Source: Nitrospira sp. (GTDB lineage: Bacteria; Nitrospirota; Nitrospiria; Nitrospirales; Nitrospiraceae). From it: a DNA stretch of 64,000 nucleotides. Positions 18,601 through 26,810 of this stretch are shown here, in pieces. A program made the translations under genes and the position numbers. Where the stretch lies: assembly GCA_024998625.1 (NCBI GenBank), contig JACOEL010000006.1, positions 62,001 to 126,000 of the forward strand, read 5' to 3'. Within the stretch, counting starts at the first letter, position 1. Each line of letters opens with the position of its first letter. Under the pieces are notes generated by a model that saw only the letters and a program-made list of their open reading frames with translations, ran no database searches and was not told the DNA's origin.

Positions 18601-20613
18601 GTGTTCTGGCATGACCACGCGTTCGGCGCGACGACCTGGCCCCATGGCGGGTTCGGCGTGACGATCGTGGAGCCATACGGATCCACCTATCATGATCCGA
18701 AGAACGGCAAGTTGGTGTATAGCGGTCCGATCGCGGACATTCACAGCAACGAGCCGATCGGTGCCGGTGTCAGCGGCAGCTTCCGTGAGTTGATGGTCTC
18801 CATCCACGACACGGTCCCGCACACCGTCAACGTCATCGAAGCCGGCAATCCTCCCGGACAGCCGATCGAAGTGGCGTTGGAAGCAGGAAAAACGGTGTCG
18901 TTCCAGATGCCGGACAAGATCCTGAATGCGCCGAACAAGTACATCAACGGCGGGACGCATACGACCGGCAGCGGCTTCAACTTCCGCGCGGCCCCGTTTG
19001 CGCAACGTCTGTCCAACAATCCGGACACCTCGAAGCTGTTCAGCAGCGCGATCCATGGCGATCCGGGTACTCCGCTCCTGCGGGCGTACACGGGCGACAC
19101 CATGGTGTTCCGCCTGTTGCACCAGCTGATGAACGAATCGCACGTCTGGACGATCGCCGGACATACCTTCCTGACGGAACGGTATGCGTCGGATGCCAAC
19201 CGGAAGAACTCGATTCACGTCGGGATCGCCGAGCGGTATGACCTCGTCACCAAGGCGGGAGGATTCCAGGGTATGCCGGGTGACTACATCCACTTCAACG
19301 GCAGAACGTCACACTTCGCCGAAGGTGGATGGGGCATCATCCGCGTGCTCGATAAGGAAGTGGCGGATTTGAAGCCGCTGCCCAGGGGGACCAATCCTCT
19401 CGGGATTCCAGCGACTCCCAATTCCGTCTGTCCGTCGGATGCCCCGGTGAAGAGCTTCAATGTTGTGGCGTTGGATCGCCCGATGAAGCTCAACCCGAAG
19501 GCCCCGGATGCGATCGAGGTGGACTTCGAGCGGAAGATCGAAATGACCATGCCGGAAGGCAAGATCTTCGCGCTGGAAGAGGAAGCGACGACAGTGGCCA
19601 GCGGAGTGACCCCGAACCCGTTGACCCTGCGCGTCAACCTTGGTGACTGCATCAAGGTGAATCTGAAGAACAAGATGAAGGCGAGCCGGGCGTCGTTCTT
19701 TGCGCCGGGCCTGGCCTTCGATCCGAAAGACAGCCAGGGCTTGAATGTCGGCAACAATGCCGGCGATCAGACTGTGGCTCCGGGCGAGAGCCGCACCTAC
19801 ACCTATTACGCGCATCCTTCCAACAAGGAAACGACGTCGTTGGTGTGGGACGGTGGCAACATCGTCGTCAATCCGCGTAACGGATTGTACGGCGCGATCG
19901 TCATCGGTCCGAAGGGATCGCAGTATCGTGATCCAGTCACCGGTGCCGATGTGTCGCAGAAGAACGTGTGGCGGGCCGACGTCATCGTCGATGCCAGCCT
20001 TCCTGAAAACGTCGGCAAGCGGAACTACCGTGACGTGGCCCTCTTCTTCCAAGATGAGGACAACATCATCGGAACCGCGTTCATGCCCTATGTGCAGAAT
20101 GTGGCCGGTTTGACGTCGGTGAATTACCGCGCTGAACCGTACAAGTTCCGTGAAGAACAAGGCTGCTCGCTGGGCAAGATCTTCCAGCCCTGCGCGGTGG
20201 ACAAGCCCGAAGATCCCGTCACGCCTCTGATCGAGGCGCATGCGGGTGATGCGATCCGTATTCACGTGATCGGGGCGAACAGTGAGCAGAACGGTATGTT
20301 CAGCGTCGAGGGCCACGAGTGGCCGATCGAACCGTACATGCCGGGTGCCGACATGATCAGCGTGGTGGAATACGCCGGGTCTGAGACCCTCGACGTCTTC
20401 ATCCGTGGCGGTGCGGGCGGACCGTATCGTCAGGTGGGTGACTTCGTATGGTCGAATGCGCGGCTGCCCTACACGCAGTCCGGACAGTGGGGCTATCTGC
20501 GCGTGTTGCCGACCGGCGATGCGCGAATTCAGCCTCTGAGCGCCAGCGGATCGGGTGCACGTCAAGCCGAGGTGCAGCCTGATGTGCAAGCGATTCCGAC
20601 GGCCATGAAGTAA
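15676..20613 (+). CDS. Giant secreted multicopper oxidase (MofA-like length)
   Basis: 1645 residues, far longer than laccases (about 500) and close to the MofA-type manganese oxidase of Leptothrix (about 1660). A signal peptide ends near residue 38 (WVFA-AG). Copper-ligand clusters are spread over several cupredoxin domains: H293 (HSWSHD), HSHHPH at 451-456, HCHVAHHYVAGM at 526-537 (type 1/type 3 signature with a Met axial ligand), HPH at 831-833, WHDHAF with H979, and HVWTIAGH from H1156. The chain therefore looks like two fused oxidase units plus a C-terminal cupredoxin part. It should oxidise a metal or organic donor and reduce O2 in the periplasm or outside the cell. Start: ATG after AAAGGAGGG. 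The natural substrate is not deducible; Mn(II) oxidation is a hypothesis. Confidence 0.9.
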   Translation: MRSSVQSKRRRISRKAMRSLQAALLSGSLLAAPWVFAAGPGDQSHEGHATPVAMPGWTQTLKGQTVVENAMEGRAGNAEKMEMQHHRLMEKLEQQAQTDAKAQQTSGAFNEMSMMHQYMGQDGSSFLLASDSSKGEPVMTSGGKCPANAPVKKYDVSMINIEISLNRWLDFYPGYMYVHTGDIDKVRAEETKNKEAREKDGFDPGAVTTGNQGDAIQPLVLRANQGDCVKMTLRNQMEGEDGSLVIQASSMIVSATGKPATTTNPDTVVSPGKSQEFEWYIHPQMQEGVRQFHSWSHDRELTVLGLFGAFIVEPKGSKYLDPLGTGAAPDTNSGWQVMIDNGSGPDFREFVLFYHEIGDEAFRPLNKKGDFLPQRDPLTDAYRPGGRAINYRSEPFGIDQMHLQHEYFGFEDESLAYSAYTFGDPPTTVARGYLGDPVKWRLVHGGSEVFHSHHPHSGTIRWQRSPGTELNNLWAAGQDGPVKYPVVRTKSDRVDVEVVGPSEALDLEPECGGGGCQHLAGEFLYHCHVAHHYVAGMWGYGRFYNTLQVGNAHTDTMPDMRELPDRQGRMKQGVSSDKLIGTTVDWFGKTFKIVDKSQKTNWKSDPVIVNIKDWVEMFVPAQGQPGHTNDEKGQIMAYDSTVWDWKWDGNIARGERESTAPNPKYQWAAKWDDSTRPAILFDPTTGKMAWPLFKPHFGKRVPFSANHSGAPWLEPIHQDANGERTSEPALPGEQGRWSLCPDNANRKHYNIHFVRMPITLAKKQGKEPAMVDKDGLIYVLHEEERLTRANDDLKLPAVIRANVYDCVDLLLTSEWDDDDYTNFQSSKINIHPHFFQFDTGNSDGVISGMEYEMSVRPFTMWGKKTKHGLPAPMVAKLTGEAKAGAASIKFQMAPGATPFHVNTELMVGMDCLEKGNDPAASLPRDKSCQEVARVKEIKGDVITFFKPLKHNHPAGDLVSPEFVRYRWWVDVDMGTVFWHDHAFGATTWPHGGFGVTIVEPYGSTYHDPKNGKLVYSGPIADIHSNEPIGAGVSGSFRELMVSIHDTVPHTVNVIEAGNPPGQPIEVALEAGKTVSFQMPDKILNAPNKYINGGTHTTGSGFNFRAAPFAQRLSNNPDTSKLFSSAIHGDPGTPLLRAYTGDTMVFRLLHQLMNESHVWTIAGHTFLTERYASDANRKNSIHVGIAERYDLVTKAGGFQGMPGDYIHFNGRTSHFAEGGWGIIRVLDKEVADLKPLPRGTNPLGIPATPNSVCPSDAPVKSFNVVALDRPMKLNPKAPDAIEVDFERKIEMTMPEGKIFALEEEATTVASGVTPNPLTLRVNLGDCIKVNLKNKMKASRASFFAPGLAFDPKDSQGLNVGNNAGDQTVAPGESRTYTYYAHPSNKETTSLVWDGGNIVVNPRNGLYGAIVIGPKGSQYRDPVTGADVSQKNVWRADVIVDASLPENVGKRNYRDVALFFQDEDNIIGTAFMPYVQNVAGLTSVNYRAEPYKFREEQGCSLGKIFQPCAVDKPEDPVTPLIEAHAGDAIRIHVIGANSEQNGMFSVEGHEWPIEPYMPGADMISVVEYAGSETLDVFIRGGAGGPYRQVGDFVWSNARLPYTQSGQWGYLRVLPTGDARIQPLSASGSGARQAEVQPDVQAIPTAMK

Positions 20614-20641
20614 GTAGGACCGTCATGGCGTAACACCGGAT

Positions 20642-20682
20642 GGGGGAGCTGCCTGTATCACGCAGCTCCCCCATCTGTGTTT
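20642..20682 (+). terminator. Intrinsic terminator after the oxidase gene
   Basis: GGGGGAGCTGC (20642-20652) pairs perfectly with GCAGCTCCCCC (20662-20672) over 11 bp, followed by ATCTGTGTTTT. It is the strongest terminator in the window and separates the oxidase transcript from the blue-copper gene. Confidence 0.85.
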
Positions 20683-20775
20683 TGAGTCCCGAGAGAGGAA
20701 TTAGGTGATGGGTTCACTGTATGATCGAGGACATCGGTCGATCGCATCATGAACCAATCACAGAGGAGGCCGGAC

Positions 20776-21765
20776 GTGACACTGGGTACCACAATTCAGA
20801 GTGAGCAGCTGGCGATGAAGAGGCATTGTTTCGGATGGATTTTGGGGTTGGCTACGGTTGCCCTCGCATCGTCCCTCGCGAGCAGTCCTGTGTCAGCCTA
20901 TGAAGAAGTCACCGTATCGGATGGCGGGACACTGACGGGGATCGTGAAGTTGGAGGGGACAGTCCCGAAACCGAAAGGGTACAACCTCACGACGCTGCCG
21001 GACCCCTTCTATTGCGGGCGCATTTCAGACGGGGAAGGCTGGCGCATTCTGCAACCGTTCAACGTCGGACCGGGGGGCGAGTTTCGTGAAGTCGTCGTGT
21101 ATCTAGAGGGTGTTGAGAAGGGAAAACCGTTCGCTGAAAAAGAGGTGCCGCAAATAGAGGCGAAGGATTGCCTGTTCCTGCCGTTTACGACCGTCGTGCG
21201 GGACGATCAGTCGGTTACGGTCGTCAACATGGACCCGGTGATGCACGACATTCAGGCTTATGAAACGTCGAATTTAGGCGCACGAGTATTGTTCAACGTT
21301 CCCTTGCCGATGAATCCGCAGCACCCGCGCAATTTCAAGGATCGCACCGAGGCTGGGATGTATCACAAACACATGGCCGGTCCGCCGATGAAAGAGTTGG
21401 TGAAGCTCAGCAAAGGCCGTCGGATCTTTGTCATGCAATGCGGTTTCCATGCCTACATGGAGAGCTGGGGGGTGGCCATCACGAATCCCTACTTTGCCAA
21501 AACGGACCAAGAGGGCCGGTTTACCATGACCGATGTGCCGCCGGGCACCTATAAGTTGGTCGTCTGGCATCCCTATATCAGAACGGCGACGGAACAAACC
21601 GTCACCATCGGTCCGAAGGGCGCCGTTGAGGCTACGATCGGAGTCCCGGCGCCGACAGGGCGGCTCTATGCCAACGAGGTCCTGGACCATGCGTATACCC
21701 GCTATAACGTGACCGAGGAAGCGAAGAAGGAAATCGATCCGCTGGTCCAAAAACAGGGGCACTGA
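20776..21765 (+). CDS. Exported blue-copper (cupredoxin-like) protein with carboxypeptidase-regulatory-like domain
   Basis: 329 residues from a GTG preceded by GAGGAGG; an ATG at 20749 is also in frame but lacks a ribosome site. A signal peptide ends near VSA-YEE. The middle part has a type 1 copper pattern: a His in VMHDIQAYE, then Cys222, His225 and Met228 in CGFHAYM. It runs into ITNPYFAKT and a beta-sandwich (GRFTMTDVPPGTYKLVVWHP) typical of carboxypeptidase-regulatory-like domains. This architecture is common in exported electron-transfer or metal-handling proteins. Its position directly after the oxidase suggests it passes electrons to or from that enzyme, or delivers copper; neither is proven. 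Confidence 0.8.
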   Translation: MTLGTTIQSEQLAMKRHCFGWILGLATVALASSLASSPVSAYEEVTVSDGGTLTGIVKLEGTVPKPKGYNLTTLPDPFYCGRISDGEGWRILQPFNVGPGGEFREVVVYLEGVEKGKPFAEKEVPQIEAKDCLFLPFTTVVRDDQSVTVVNMDPVMHDIQAYETSNLGARVLFNVPLPMNPQHPRNFKDRTEAGMYHKHMAGPPMKELVKLSKGRRIFVMQCGFHAYMESWGVAITNPYFAKTDQEGRFTMTDVPPGTYKLVVWHPYIRTATEQTVTIGPKGAVEATIGVPAPTGRLYANEVLDHAYTRYNVTEEAKKEIDPLVQKQGH

Positions 21766-21774
21766 GCGGAGGAA

Positions 21775-21843
21775 CGTCATACGTCAAGGGTCAACTGTCA
21801 TTCGGCAAACCCATCTCTTGCGGTTGACGTATCACGTATGACG
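21775..21843. repeat. Short palindromic spacer repeat (family B)
   Basis: CGTCATACGTCAA (21775-21787) is complementary to TTGACGTATCACGTATGACG (21824-21843), apart from an inserted TGATACG unit. A further GTCAATGACGAGTGACG stretch follows up to the next start codon. This ACGT-rich repeat style recurs at 33745-33775 and inside the RND gene at 34733-34787. Confidence 0.45.
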
Positions 21844-21881
21844 ATCGACGGGCTTTCCGGTTGGTCAATGACGAGTGACGC

Positions 21882-22817
21882 ATGACGCGCATAAATCGGC
21901 TGGTAAAAATGACGGCGGTGGCAGCGGCGATAGGCGTATTGGCCTGGCTTGCATTGGCTGACGTGACCTCTGCCGATCACGAATTGCCGAAGCCGCCACC
22001 GCTCTGGTCCCCGCTTGATGATGTGGAGCGGCTGGCGTTGATTGAAGTGCCGGACGGGATGGTGCCGGTGCCGGCCGGTGCATTCCTCATGGGAAGCGAC
22101 CCGAAGTTTGATCGGGCCGCAGGGCCGCAGGAATTGCCTCAGCACCAGGTCTATGTAGATGCGTTCAGCATCGACCGGTATGAGGTCAGCAACGTGAACT
22201 ATCTCCGTTACGTGCTGGCGACCGGTGCAGCCTGGCCCCACTACTGGCGAGCCCAGCCGTTTCCGGACAAGATGGCCAAACATCCGGTGATCGGCGTCTC
22301 CTGGCGGGAAGCCGATGCCTATTGTCGGTGGCGCGGGGCACGTTTGCCGACCGAAGCCGAGTGGGAAAAGGCGGCGCGCGGTGAAGACGGACGGATGTTT
22401 CCCTGGGGCAATGAGCCGGCCGGGTGGATCAAGAGCAATATCGCCCATCCGGGTTCGAAACGCGGGGCCAAGTATCCGCCGCTGGCGAATGTCGATCGCT
22501 ACGACAATGGTGTGAGCCCGTATGGCGTGCATCAATTAGCCGGCAATGTGAGCGAGTGGGTCTCAGACTGGTTCGATCCGGAATATTACCGGCATCAGGA
22601 GAATCGCAACCCCCAGGGGCCTCCGTCGGGTCAGGACAAAGTGTTTCGGGGAGGTTCATGGAATGAAGATCCCGAGGTGGCCCGTTCAGCCGGACGCAAC
22701 TCGGGAGGGCTGGATCACTGGAGTTATTTAACAGGGTTTCGTTGCGCAACATCGGGCGAGAGTGGTCGTCAACTTTCGTCCGTCGATCCGGGCATGCTGC
22801 GGAATGCCGATCGCTGA
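21882..22817 (+). CDS. Exported SUMF1/FGE-sulfatase-fold protein, first of a pair
   Basis: 311 residues. An N-terminal hydrophobic segment (TAVAAAIGVLAWLALADVTSA) should export it. The rest is a formylglycine-generating-enzyme fold: MVPVPAGAFLMGSD, the ELPQHQVYVDAFSIDRYEVS strand pattern, RLPTEAEWEKAARG, FPWGNE, GNVSEWVSDW, FRGGSWN and GFRCA. The fold occurs in enzymes that oxidise cysteine or histidine-type substrates with copper or iron, and in non-enzymatic partners. The only cysteines I see are in DAYCRW and FRCA, so the paired-Cys copper site of true FGE is not evident. No sulfatase gene is near. It lies between the blue-copper gene and a paralogue. Confidence 0.85.
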   Translation: MTRINRLVKMTAVAAAIGVLAWLALADVTSADHELPKPPPLWSPLDDVERLALIEVPDGMVPVPAGAFLMGSDPKFDRAAGPQELPQHQVYVDAFSIDRYEVSNVNYLRYVLATGAAWPHYWRAQPFPDKMAKHPVIGVSWREADAYCRWRGARLPTEAEWEKAARGEDGRMFPWGNEPAGWIKSNIAHPGSKRGAKYPPLANVDRYDNGVSPYGVHQLAGNVSEWVSDWFDPEYYRHQENRNPQGPPSGQDKVFRGGSWNEDPEVARSAGRNSGGLDHWSYLTGFRCATSGESGRQLSSVDPGMLRNADR

Positions 22818-22849
22818 GTTTTGACGGCAGGACAGCGAGGAGGCCAAAC

Positions 22850-23812
22850 ATGAAAAGACCACGAACGGGCATCATAAGGAAACGAACCAGGTTGGCACAG
22901 GCGCTCGTGATCGGAGCGGTGCTGTTCGCGCTGGCCCCTGCCGCACGGGCGTTGGATACGCAAGACATCGTGATCGAGTGGACCGAGGAAGGGAAGAAGG
23001 TCGCGCAGGAGCGGGTCGCAAAGTGGAAGACCAAGGAAGAAATGGTCTTCATTCCGGCCGGCGAATTCCTCATGGGCAGCGATAAGAAGACGGACCGGTT
23101 GGCCTACCGAAGTGAGATTCCGCAGCGGTCGGTGTATCTGGATGCGTTCTTGATCGGCAAGTACGAAGTCACGGCGCTCGAGTACCTCAAGTTTGTCCTG
23201 GCGACGGATCGTCTGCCGCAGCTGGATTGGCGGTACGACGGAGGAAATTTCCAGGACACGATGGCGCATCATCCGATCATGCACGTGAGCTGGTACGACG
23301 CGGACGCCTATTGCAAATGGGCCGGCAAGCGGTTGCCGACGGAGGCCGAGTGGGAGAAGGCGGCGCGTGGCGTCGATGGACGGCTGTTCCCGTGGGGAAG
23401 TGAATATGCCGGTCCGACCCGAGCGAATTTCGGCAGAACCGGATTGTCCGGGCCGGTGCGTGATCGTCCCGAGCGGTTGCTGCTCTATCCGCCGATCATT
23501 TCCGTCGACAAGTACGAGAATGCGCTGAGCCCCTACGGGCTGTATCAAACCATCGGCAACGTGGCCGAGTGGGTCTCCGATTGGTACGACCAGGACTATT
23601 ACAAGACCGCGCCGCTCCGCAACCCGAAGGGGCCGGAGACCGGTACGCAGAAAGCATTCCGCGGCGGTGGGTGGATGGATAGCACCACCACGATGCGGGC
23701 CGCGATGCGGAACGGCACCGACCCGAAGACCAAAATCAATTGGATGGGATTCCGTTGCGCGCAGGATGCCCGGGAGGACGCGGGAGCGAAGATCTCACTG
23801 ACGAAGGAGTAG
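22850..23812 (+). CDS. Exported SUMF1/FGE-sulfatase-fold protein, second of a pair
   Basis: 320 residues from the ATG that follows GCGAGGAGG. A signal peptide (LVIGAVLFALAPAARA) is followed by a linker of about 35 charged residues and the same FGE-like fold as its neighbour: MVFIPAGEFLMGSD, KRLPTEAEWEKAARG, FPWGSE, GNVAEWVSDW, FRGGGWMD and GFRCA. It is clearly paralogous to the preceding product but carries a different insert (RDRPERLLLYPP). The gap between the two genes is 32 nt, so they form one operon. Both probably act in the periplasm next to the oxidase and the blue-copper protein. Confidence 0.85.
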   Translation: MKRPRTGIIRKRTRLAQALVIGAVLFALAPAARALDTQDIVIEWTEEGKKVAQERVAKWKTKEEMVFIPAGEFLMGSDKKTDRLAYRSEIPQRSVYLDAFLIGKYEVTALEYLKFVLATDRLPQLDWRYDGGNFQDTMAHHPIMHVSWYDADAYCKWAGKRLPTEAEWEKAARGVDGRLFPWGSEYAGPTRANFGRTGLSGPVRDRPERLLLYPPIISVDKYENALSPYGLYQTIGNVAEWVSDWYDQDYYKTAPLRNPKGPETGTQKAFRGGGWMDSTTTMRAAMRNGTDPKTKINWMGFRCAQDAREDAGAKISLTKE

Positions 23813-24146
23813 GATGGGGAGAGGGGGGGAGGGAAGGTATTCCTCTCCGTCAAGCCTAGGGGCCGGTTCGTTCCAACTGGATCGGGGGACGACCGGCTTC
23901 CCGTCGATCCGCTTGTTCGTCCTGATGTCGCGTCGGCCAATGGCGGGCCGCTCAGGAAGCGCGGAGATGCCCCATCCTTTAGCGCTGGCAGGCCGAAGAA
24001 ATCCTGGCAAACAGGAAAGGCCGACCGGAGGCGGACGGCCGGGAATGAAGAGTTCATCTGAATTCGGTGTGAAAGGGCCTGTTTCACCGTGTTTCGAGTA
24101 GTTTTTGATAGCACGGTGTTGGACTAGCGCCAGGAATCGGCAAGTC
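23813..24146. other. Non-coding gap after the oxidase cluster
   Basis: 334 bp with no convincing gene. It holds purine-rich and GGCC-rich stretches and, at 24065-24089, a bulged hairpin CGGTGTGAAA/TTTCACCG followed by T-rich sequence that may terminate the SUMF1 transcript. The upstream signals of the Crp/Fnr gene must also lie here, but I cannot point to a clear -10/-35. Confidence 0.5.
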
Positions 24147-24857
24147 GTGAAACGGAAGCCCTGCCTCATCGAGAATTGCGACACCTGCACGCTTCGCGAG
24201 AAGGTCGTGCTGTGCGATATTGCAGGAAGCGATCTCGCTGAATTTCAAAAAATCAAACGCACTCTCGATTACGCGCCTCACCAGACCGTTTTCTATGAAG
24301 GTCATTTGTGCTTGGGCCTCTATTTGTTATGCTCGGGCAAGGTCAAGCTGACTCGCTCTTCGACGCGAGGCCGGCGGCAGATCGTCCGGATCTTGGGCCC
24401 TGGTGAGTTGATCGAGAAGCACGTATTCGGCGAGAGAGCCCTTCATGAAGTGACGTGCGAGACATTGGAACCCTCTCAAGTCTGCGTCATCGACAAGGAA
24501 CGCTACCTCGCGGTCATCCATAGAAATCCTCAACTGGCGATCAAGCTGATCCAGCTCCTCAGTAATGAAGTCGGGGTCAACATGGATCATCTCGATCAAT
24601 TCACGTTCAAGACTGCCCGCGAGCGATTAGCCGGCCTGCTGCTGGAACTCGGCGATCGATTCGGTAAAAAAAATGACGATCATGTTCGGGTTGGACTTAC
24701 GCTCAAACGGGAAGAAGTAGCCGAGATGGCTGGAATCACGGTTGAAACCGCCATCCGCCTGCTGGGCGTCTTTCGCGATGAGGGGGTCCTCACCATCGAT
24801 GGAAGAACCATCACCTTGCTGAATCCAGACCGCCTCTCCAGAATTGCCCAGCGCTGA
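24147..24857 (+). CDS. Crp/Fnr-family regulator with N-terminal cysteine cluster
   Basis: 236 residues from a GTG with AGGAA upstream; a TTG at 24105 is the alternative. The N-terminus has four cysteines (KPCLIENCDTC and VVLC), a pattern reminiscent of the iron-sulfur ligands of Fnr though the spacing differs. Then come a cyclic-nucleotide-binding-like beta-roll (GLYLLCSGKVKL, RILGPGEL), the long dimerisation helix, and a winged helix (LKREEVAEMAGITVETAIRLLGVF). It should bind DNA as a dimer and respond to oxygen, NO or redox. It is the nearest transcription factor downstream of the oxidase module and could connect that module to oxygen supply. Confidence 0.88.
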   Translation: MKRKPCLIENCDTCTLREKVVLCDIAGSDLAEFQKIKRTLDYAPHQTVFYEGHLCLGLYLLCSGKVKLTRSSTRGRRQIVRILGPGELIEKHVFGERALHEVTCETLEPSQVCVIDKERYLAVIHRNPQLAIKLIQLLSNEVGVNMDHLDQFTFKTARERLAGLLLELGDRFGKKNDDHVRVGLTLKREEVAEMAGITVETAIRLLGVFRDEGVLTIDGRTITLLNPDRLSRIAQR

Positions 24858-25163
24858 ACGACCCCGTCAAACGTTATTCGTGAAGCGCGACAGGCGCGAC
24901 GCGAAATTCAAGGTCCCAGGTTCGACATTCCGAACGCCTCGGGCTTTCTCCCATCTCGCTGTTCTCGTAAGTTTCGCTCCTCTTTCCCCTTGTCGCGTCA
25001 TTGCAGGCATAGGTCCAATGGCCTATCCAAAACCTTGAGATAAATCATGGGTCGGACCGGCCGATCCCAGTGTGAGCCCCTCTCCCTGTCGGTACAGTGC
25101 GCAGGGCATAACGCTGCCGCGTTGCTCGCACGTAGGAGCTTCCGTACATGGGATCCTGGAGCG

Positions 25164-25712
25164 ATGGTGTCTCGAGATAGCAGGCGAACAAGTATCACCG
25201 TCGATCCGGTGGCCCTGCTCAAGCGGGAGCACGGAATGATTCTGGACCGACTGGCCATGGTCGAAACGGCGATGAGTCCTCGCTCCGTCAGGAGTGGTGG
25301 GGTGAAGGGAACGAACCGGGATACGCTGCGAGAACTGCTCCAATTCTTTACCGGCCCCGTGGACGTACATTTCAAACGGGAGGAGGTGCTGGTCGGCGAT
25401 CTCCGGCGAATCCTCGGCCGGACGCAGGATGGGCAAGAGCAGTTCCAGAGCTTCTTGGACGAACACCAGGCGCTGAAAGCCGACGCGACAGCGGTTATGA
25501 GGCAGCTTGAGGGAAGGCGGGCCGACGGCCAAGACGCAGCGGCGTCAAAAACATTCGGCCGATTGCGGACGCTGACTGTGGAGCTTCACGCGCTGATTCG
25601 TCGCTATCGTGGACACATCGCCTGTGAGGAGCGGTTGTTGTTCGCTTTAGCCGAGATGCGGTTGACCGCCGTGCAGAGACGGCGAATCAGCCGGCGCATG
25701 CTGCAAGTGTGA
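25164..25712 (+). CDS. Hemerythrin-like domain protein
   Basis: 182 residues. A helical bundle with the hemerythrin HHE pattern: LLKREHGMILDRL, VDVHFKREEVLVG, FLDEHQALKADA and RGHIACEERLLFALAEMRL supply His/Glu ligands for a di-iron site that binds oxygen, NO or peroxide. The ATG at 25164 has GGAG close by and starts just before the domain; the frame is open back to 25047 but that part does not look like protein. Likely cytoplasmic. It follows an Fnr-like gene, so control by oxygen or nitrosative stress is plausible. Confidence 0.78.
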   Translation: MVSRDSRRTSITVDPVALLKREHGMILDRLAMVETAMSPRSVRSGGVKGTNRDTLRELLQFFTGPVDVHFKREEVLVGDLRRILGRTQDGQEQFQSFLDEHQALKADATAVMRQLEGRRADGQDAAASKTFGRLRTLTVELHALIRRYRGHIACEERLLFALAEMRLTAVQRRRISRRMLQV

Positions 25713-25954
25713 AGTCGCGCATGAGCGGCAACGGGCGCGGGACTAATGAGGAGCGCGAATCGTTGGTGTGAGGCCGGCACGAGCGTCGCCGATGCGTTCG
25801 ATGATCGAAGTAGGGCCAAGACGAGGAATGTTCATGCTGTTCAGGAGAGTCAACCACATGCTTACGCTGCTCCTGCCTCAGGCCGGCGAGGACAAGACGG
25901 GAAGCCAACCCGGGCGCCAGTCAGGCGCTTCGGAGACACATCAAGGAGGGGAAC

Positions 25955-26656
25955 ATGATGCGGGTTCGGAGAGTCGCGCGGAACATTGGAATGTGGGCTG
26001 TGGGGGTTGCGATCGCCGCGGTGCTCGGTGTTTCTTATGCGCAGCCGGCATCGGCTGAGGAAGGCACCGGAAACATGGTGTTCTTCAAAGGCGGGTTCAT
26101 GAACTTAAACCAGGACCGGAGCGGGCAGATTTTTACAGATACGGCCGGGATCGCGGGCGCGAACGGAGGCAATGCCGGGTGGTATGCCGGCGCGGGCTTG
26201 GATCTGGTGATGTCGAAGGATGTCTGGGGAGGAATGGACAAGACGTGGGTGGTCGGTGAAATCGGACTGCAATTCAACAGCATCAATTCAAACCGTGTGA
26301 ACAATGCAGCCGGGAGTATTGCCACCCGGACATTGACGGACACCCTGGCCACCGACCCGCAGAAGGTGCAGCTCACGATGGTGACGATCGACGTGGCGCC
26401 GAAGATCAAATTCATGGAAGGCAGCGCGTTCAGGCCCTGGGTCATTCCGATCGGGCTGGACATCCATGTGATCAGTCCCCCGTCGAATCGGACGCAGTAT
26501 CTCGATCTCGGGGTGCAGTTCGGCGGTGGATTCGAATATGCGGTGTGGAAGGCCTTTAAGGTCGGCGTCGACGCCCGCTATCACCTGACGGCGCGACTGA
26601 CCAACACCAACAACGATTACTTCCAGGTCGGGCCGTATGTCGGGATTTCGTTCTAG
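25955..26656 (+). CDS. Outer-membrane beta-barrel-like protein
   Basis: 233 residues from tandem ATGs after AAGGAGGGG. A signal peptide ends at PASA-EEG. The mature part alternates hydrophobic and polar residues and ends in an aromatic (VGPYVGISF), the hallmark of outer-membrane barrels; GFEYAVWKAFKVGVDARYHLT near the end looks like paired strands. It is probably an eight-stranded OmpW/OmpA-like barrel. Function unknown. The 242-bp gap upstream (25713-25954) holds no gene that I can support. Confidence 0.75.
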   Translation: MMRVRRVARNIGMWAVGVAIAAVLGVSYAQPASAEEGTGNMVFFKGGFMNLNQDRSGQIFTDTAGIAGANGGNAGWYAGAGLDLVMSKDVWGGMDKTWVVGEIGLQFNSINSNRVNNAAGSIATRTLTDTLATDPQKVQLTMVTIDVAPKIKFMEGSAFRPWVIPIGLDIHVISPPSNRTQYLDLGVQFGGGFEYAVWKAFKVGVDARYHLTARLTNTNNDYFQVGPYVGISF

Positions 26657-26810
26657 GAGGGTCTAAAGGCGGTCAGTCCGACGCCCTGTTCAAGATCGCG
26701 AATTCGACTGTAGGCAACAAGGAGTACGACGCTGCCATGCCGGTCGGTGCCGAGAGGCCGGGTCGGCATGGCGGCGGTCCTGAACACAGGACCTATGAGG
26801 GCGAGCCTTG

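Noticed and set aside
23940-24060. GGC-rich stretch with GGCAAAC, considered as a c-di-GMP (GEMM) riboswitch
   Set aside because: The conserved ACGCAAAGCC and the expected tetraloop receptor elements are missing and the fold does not close.
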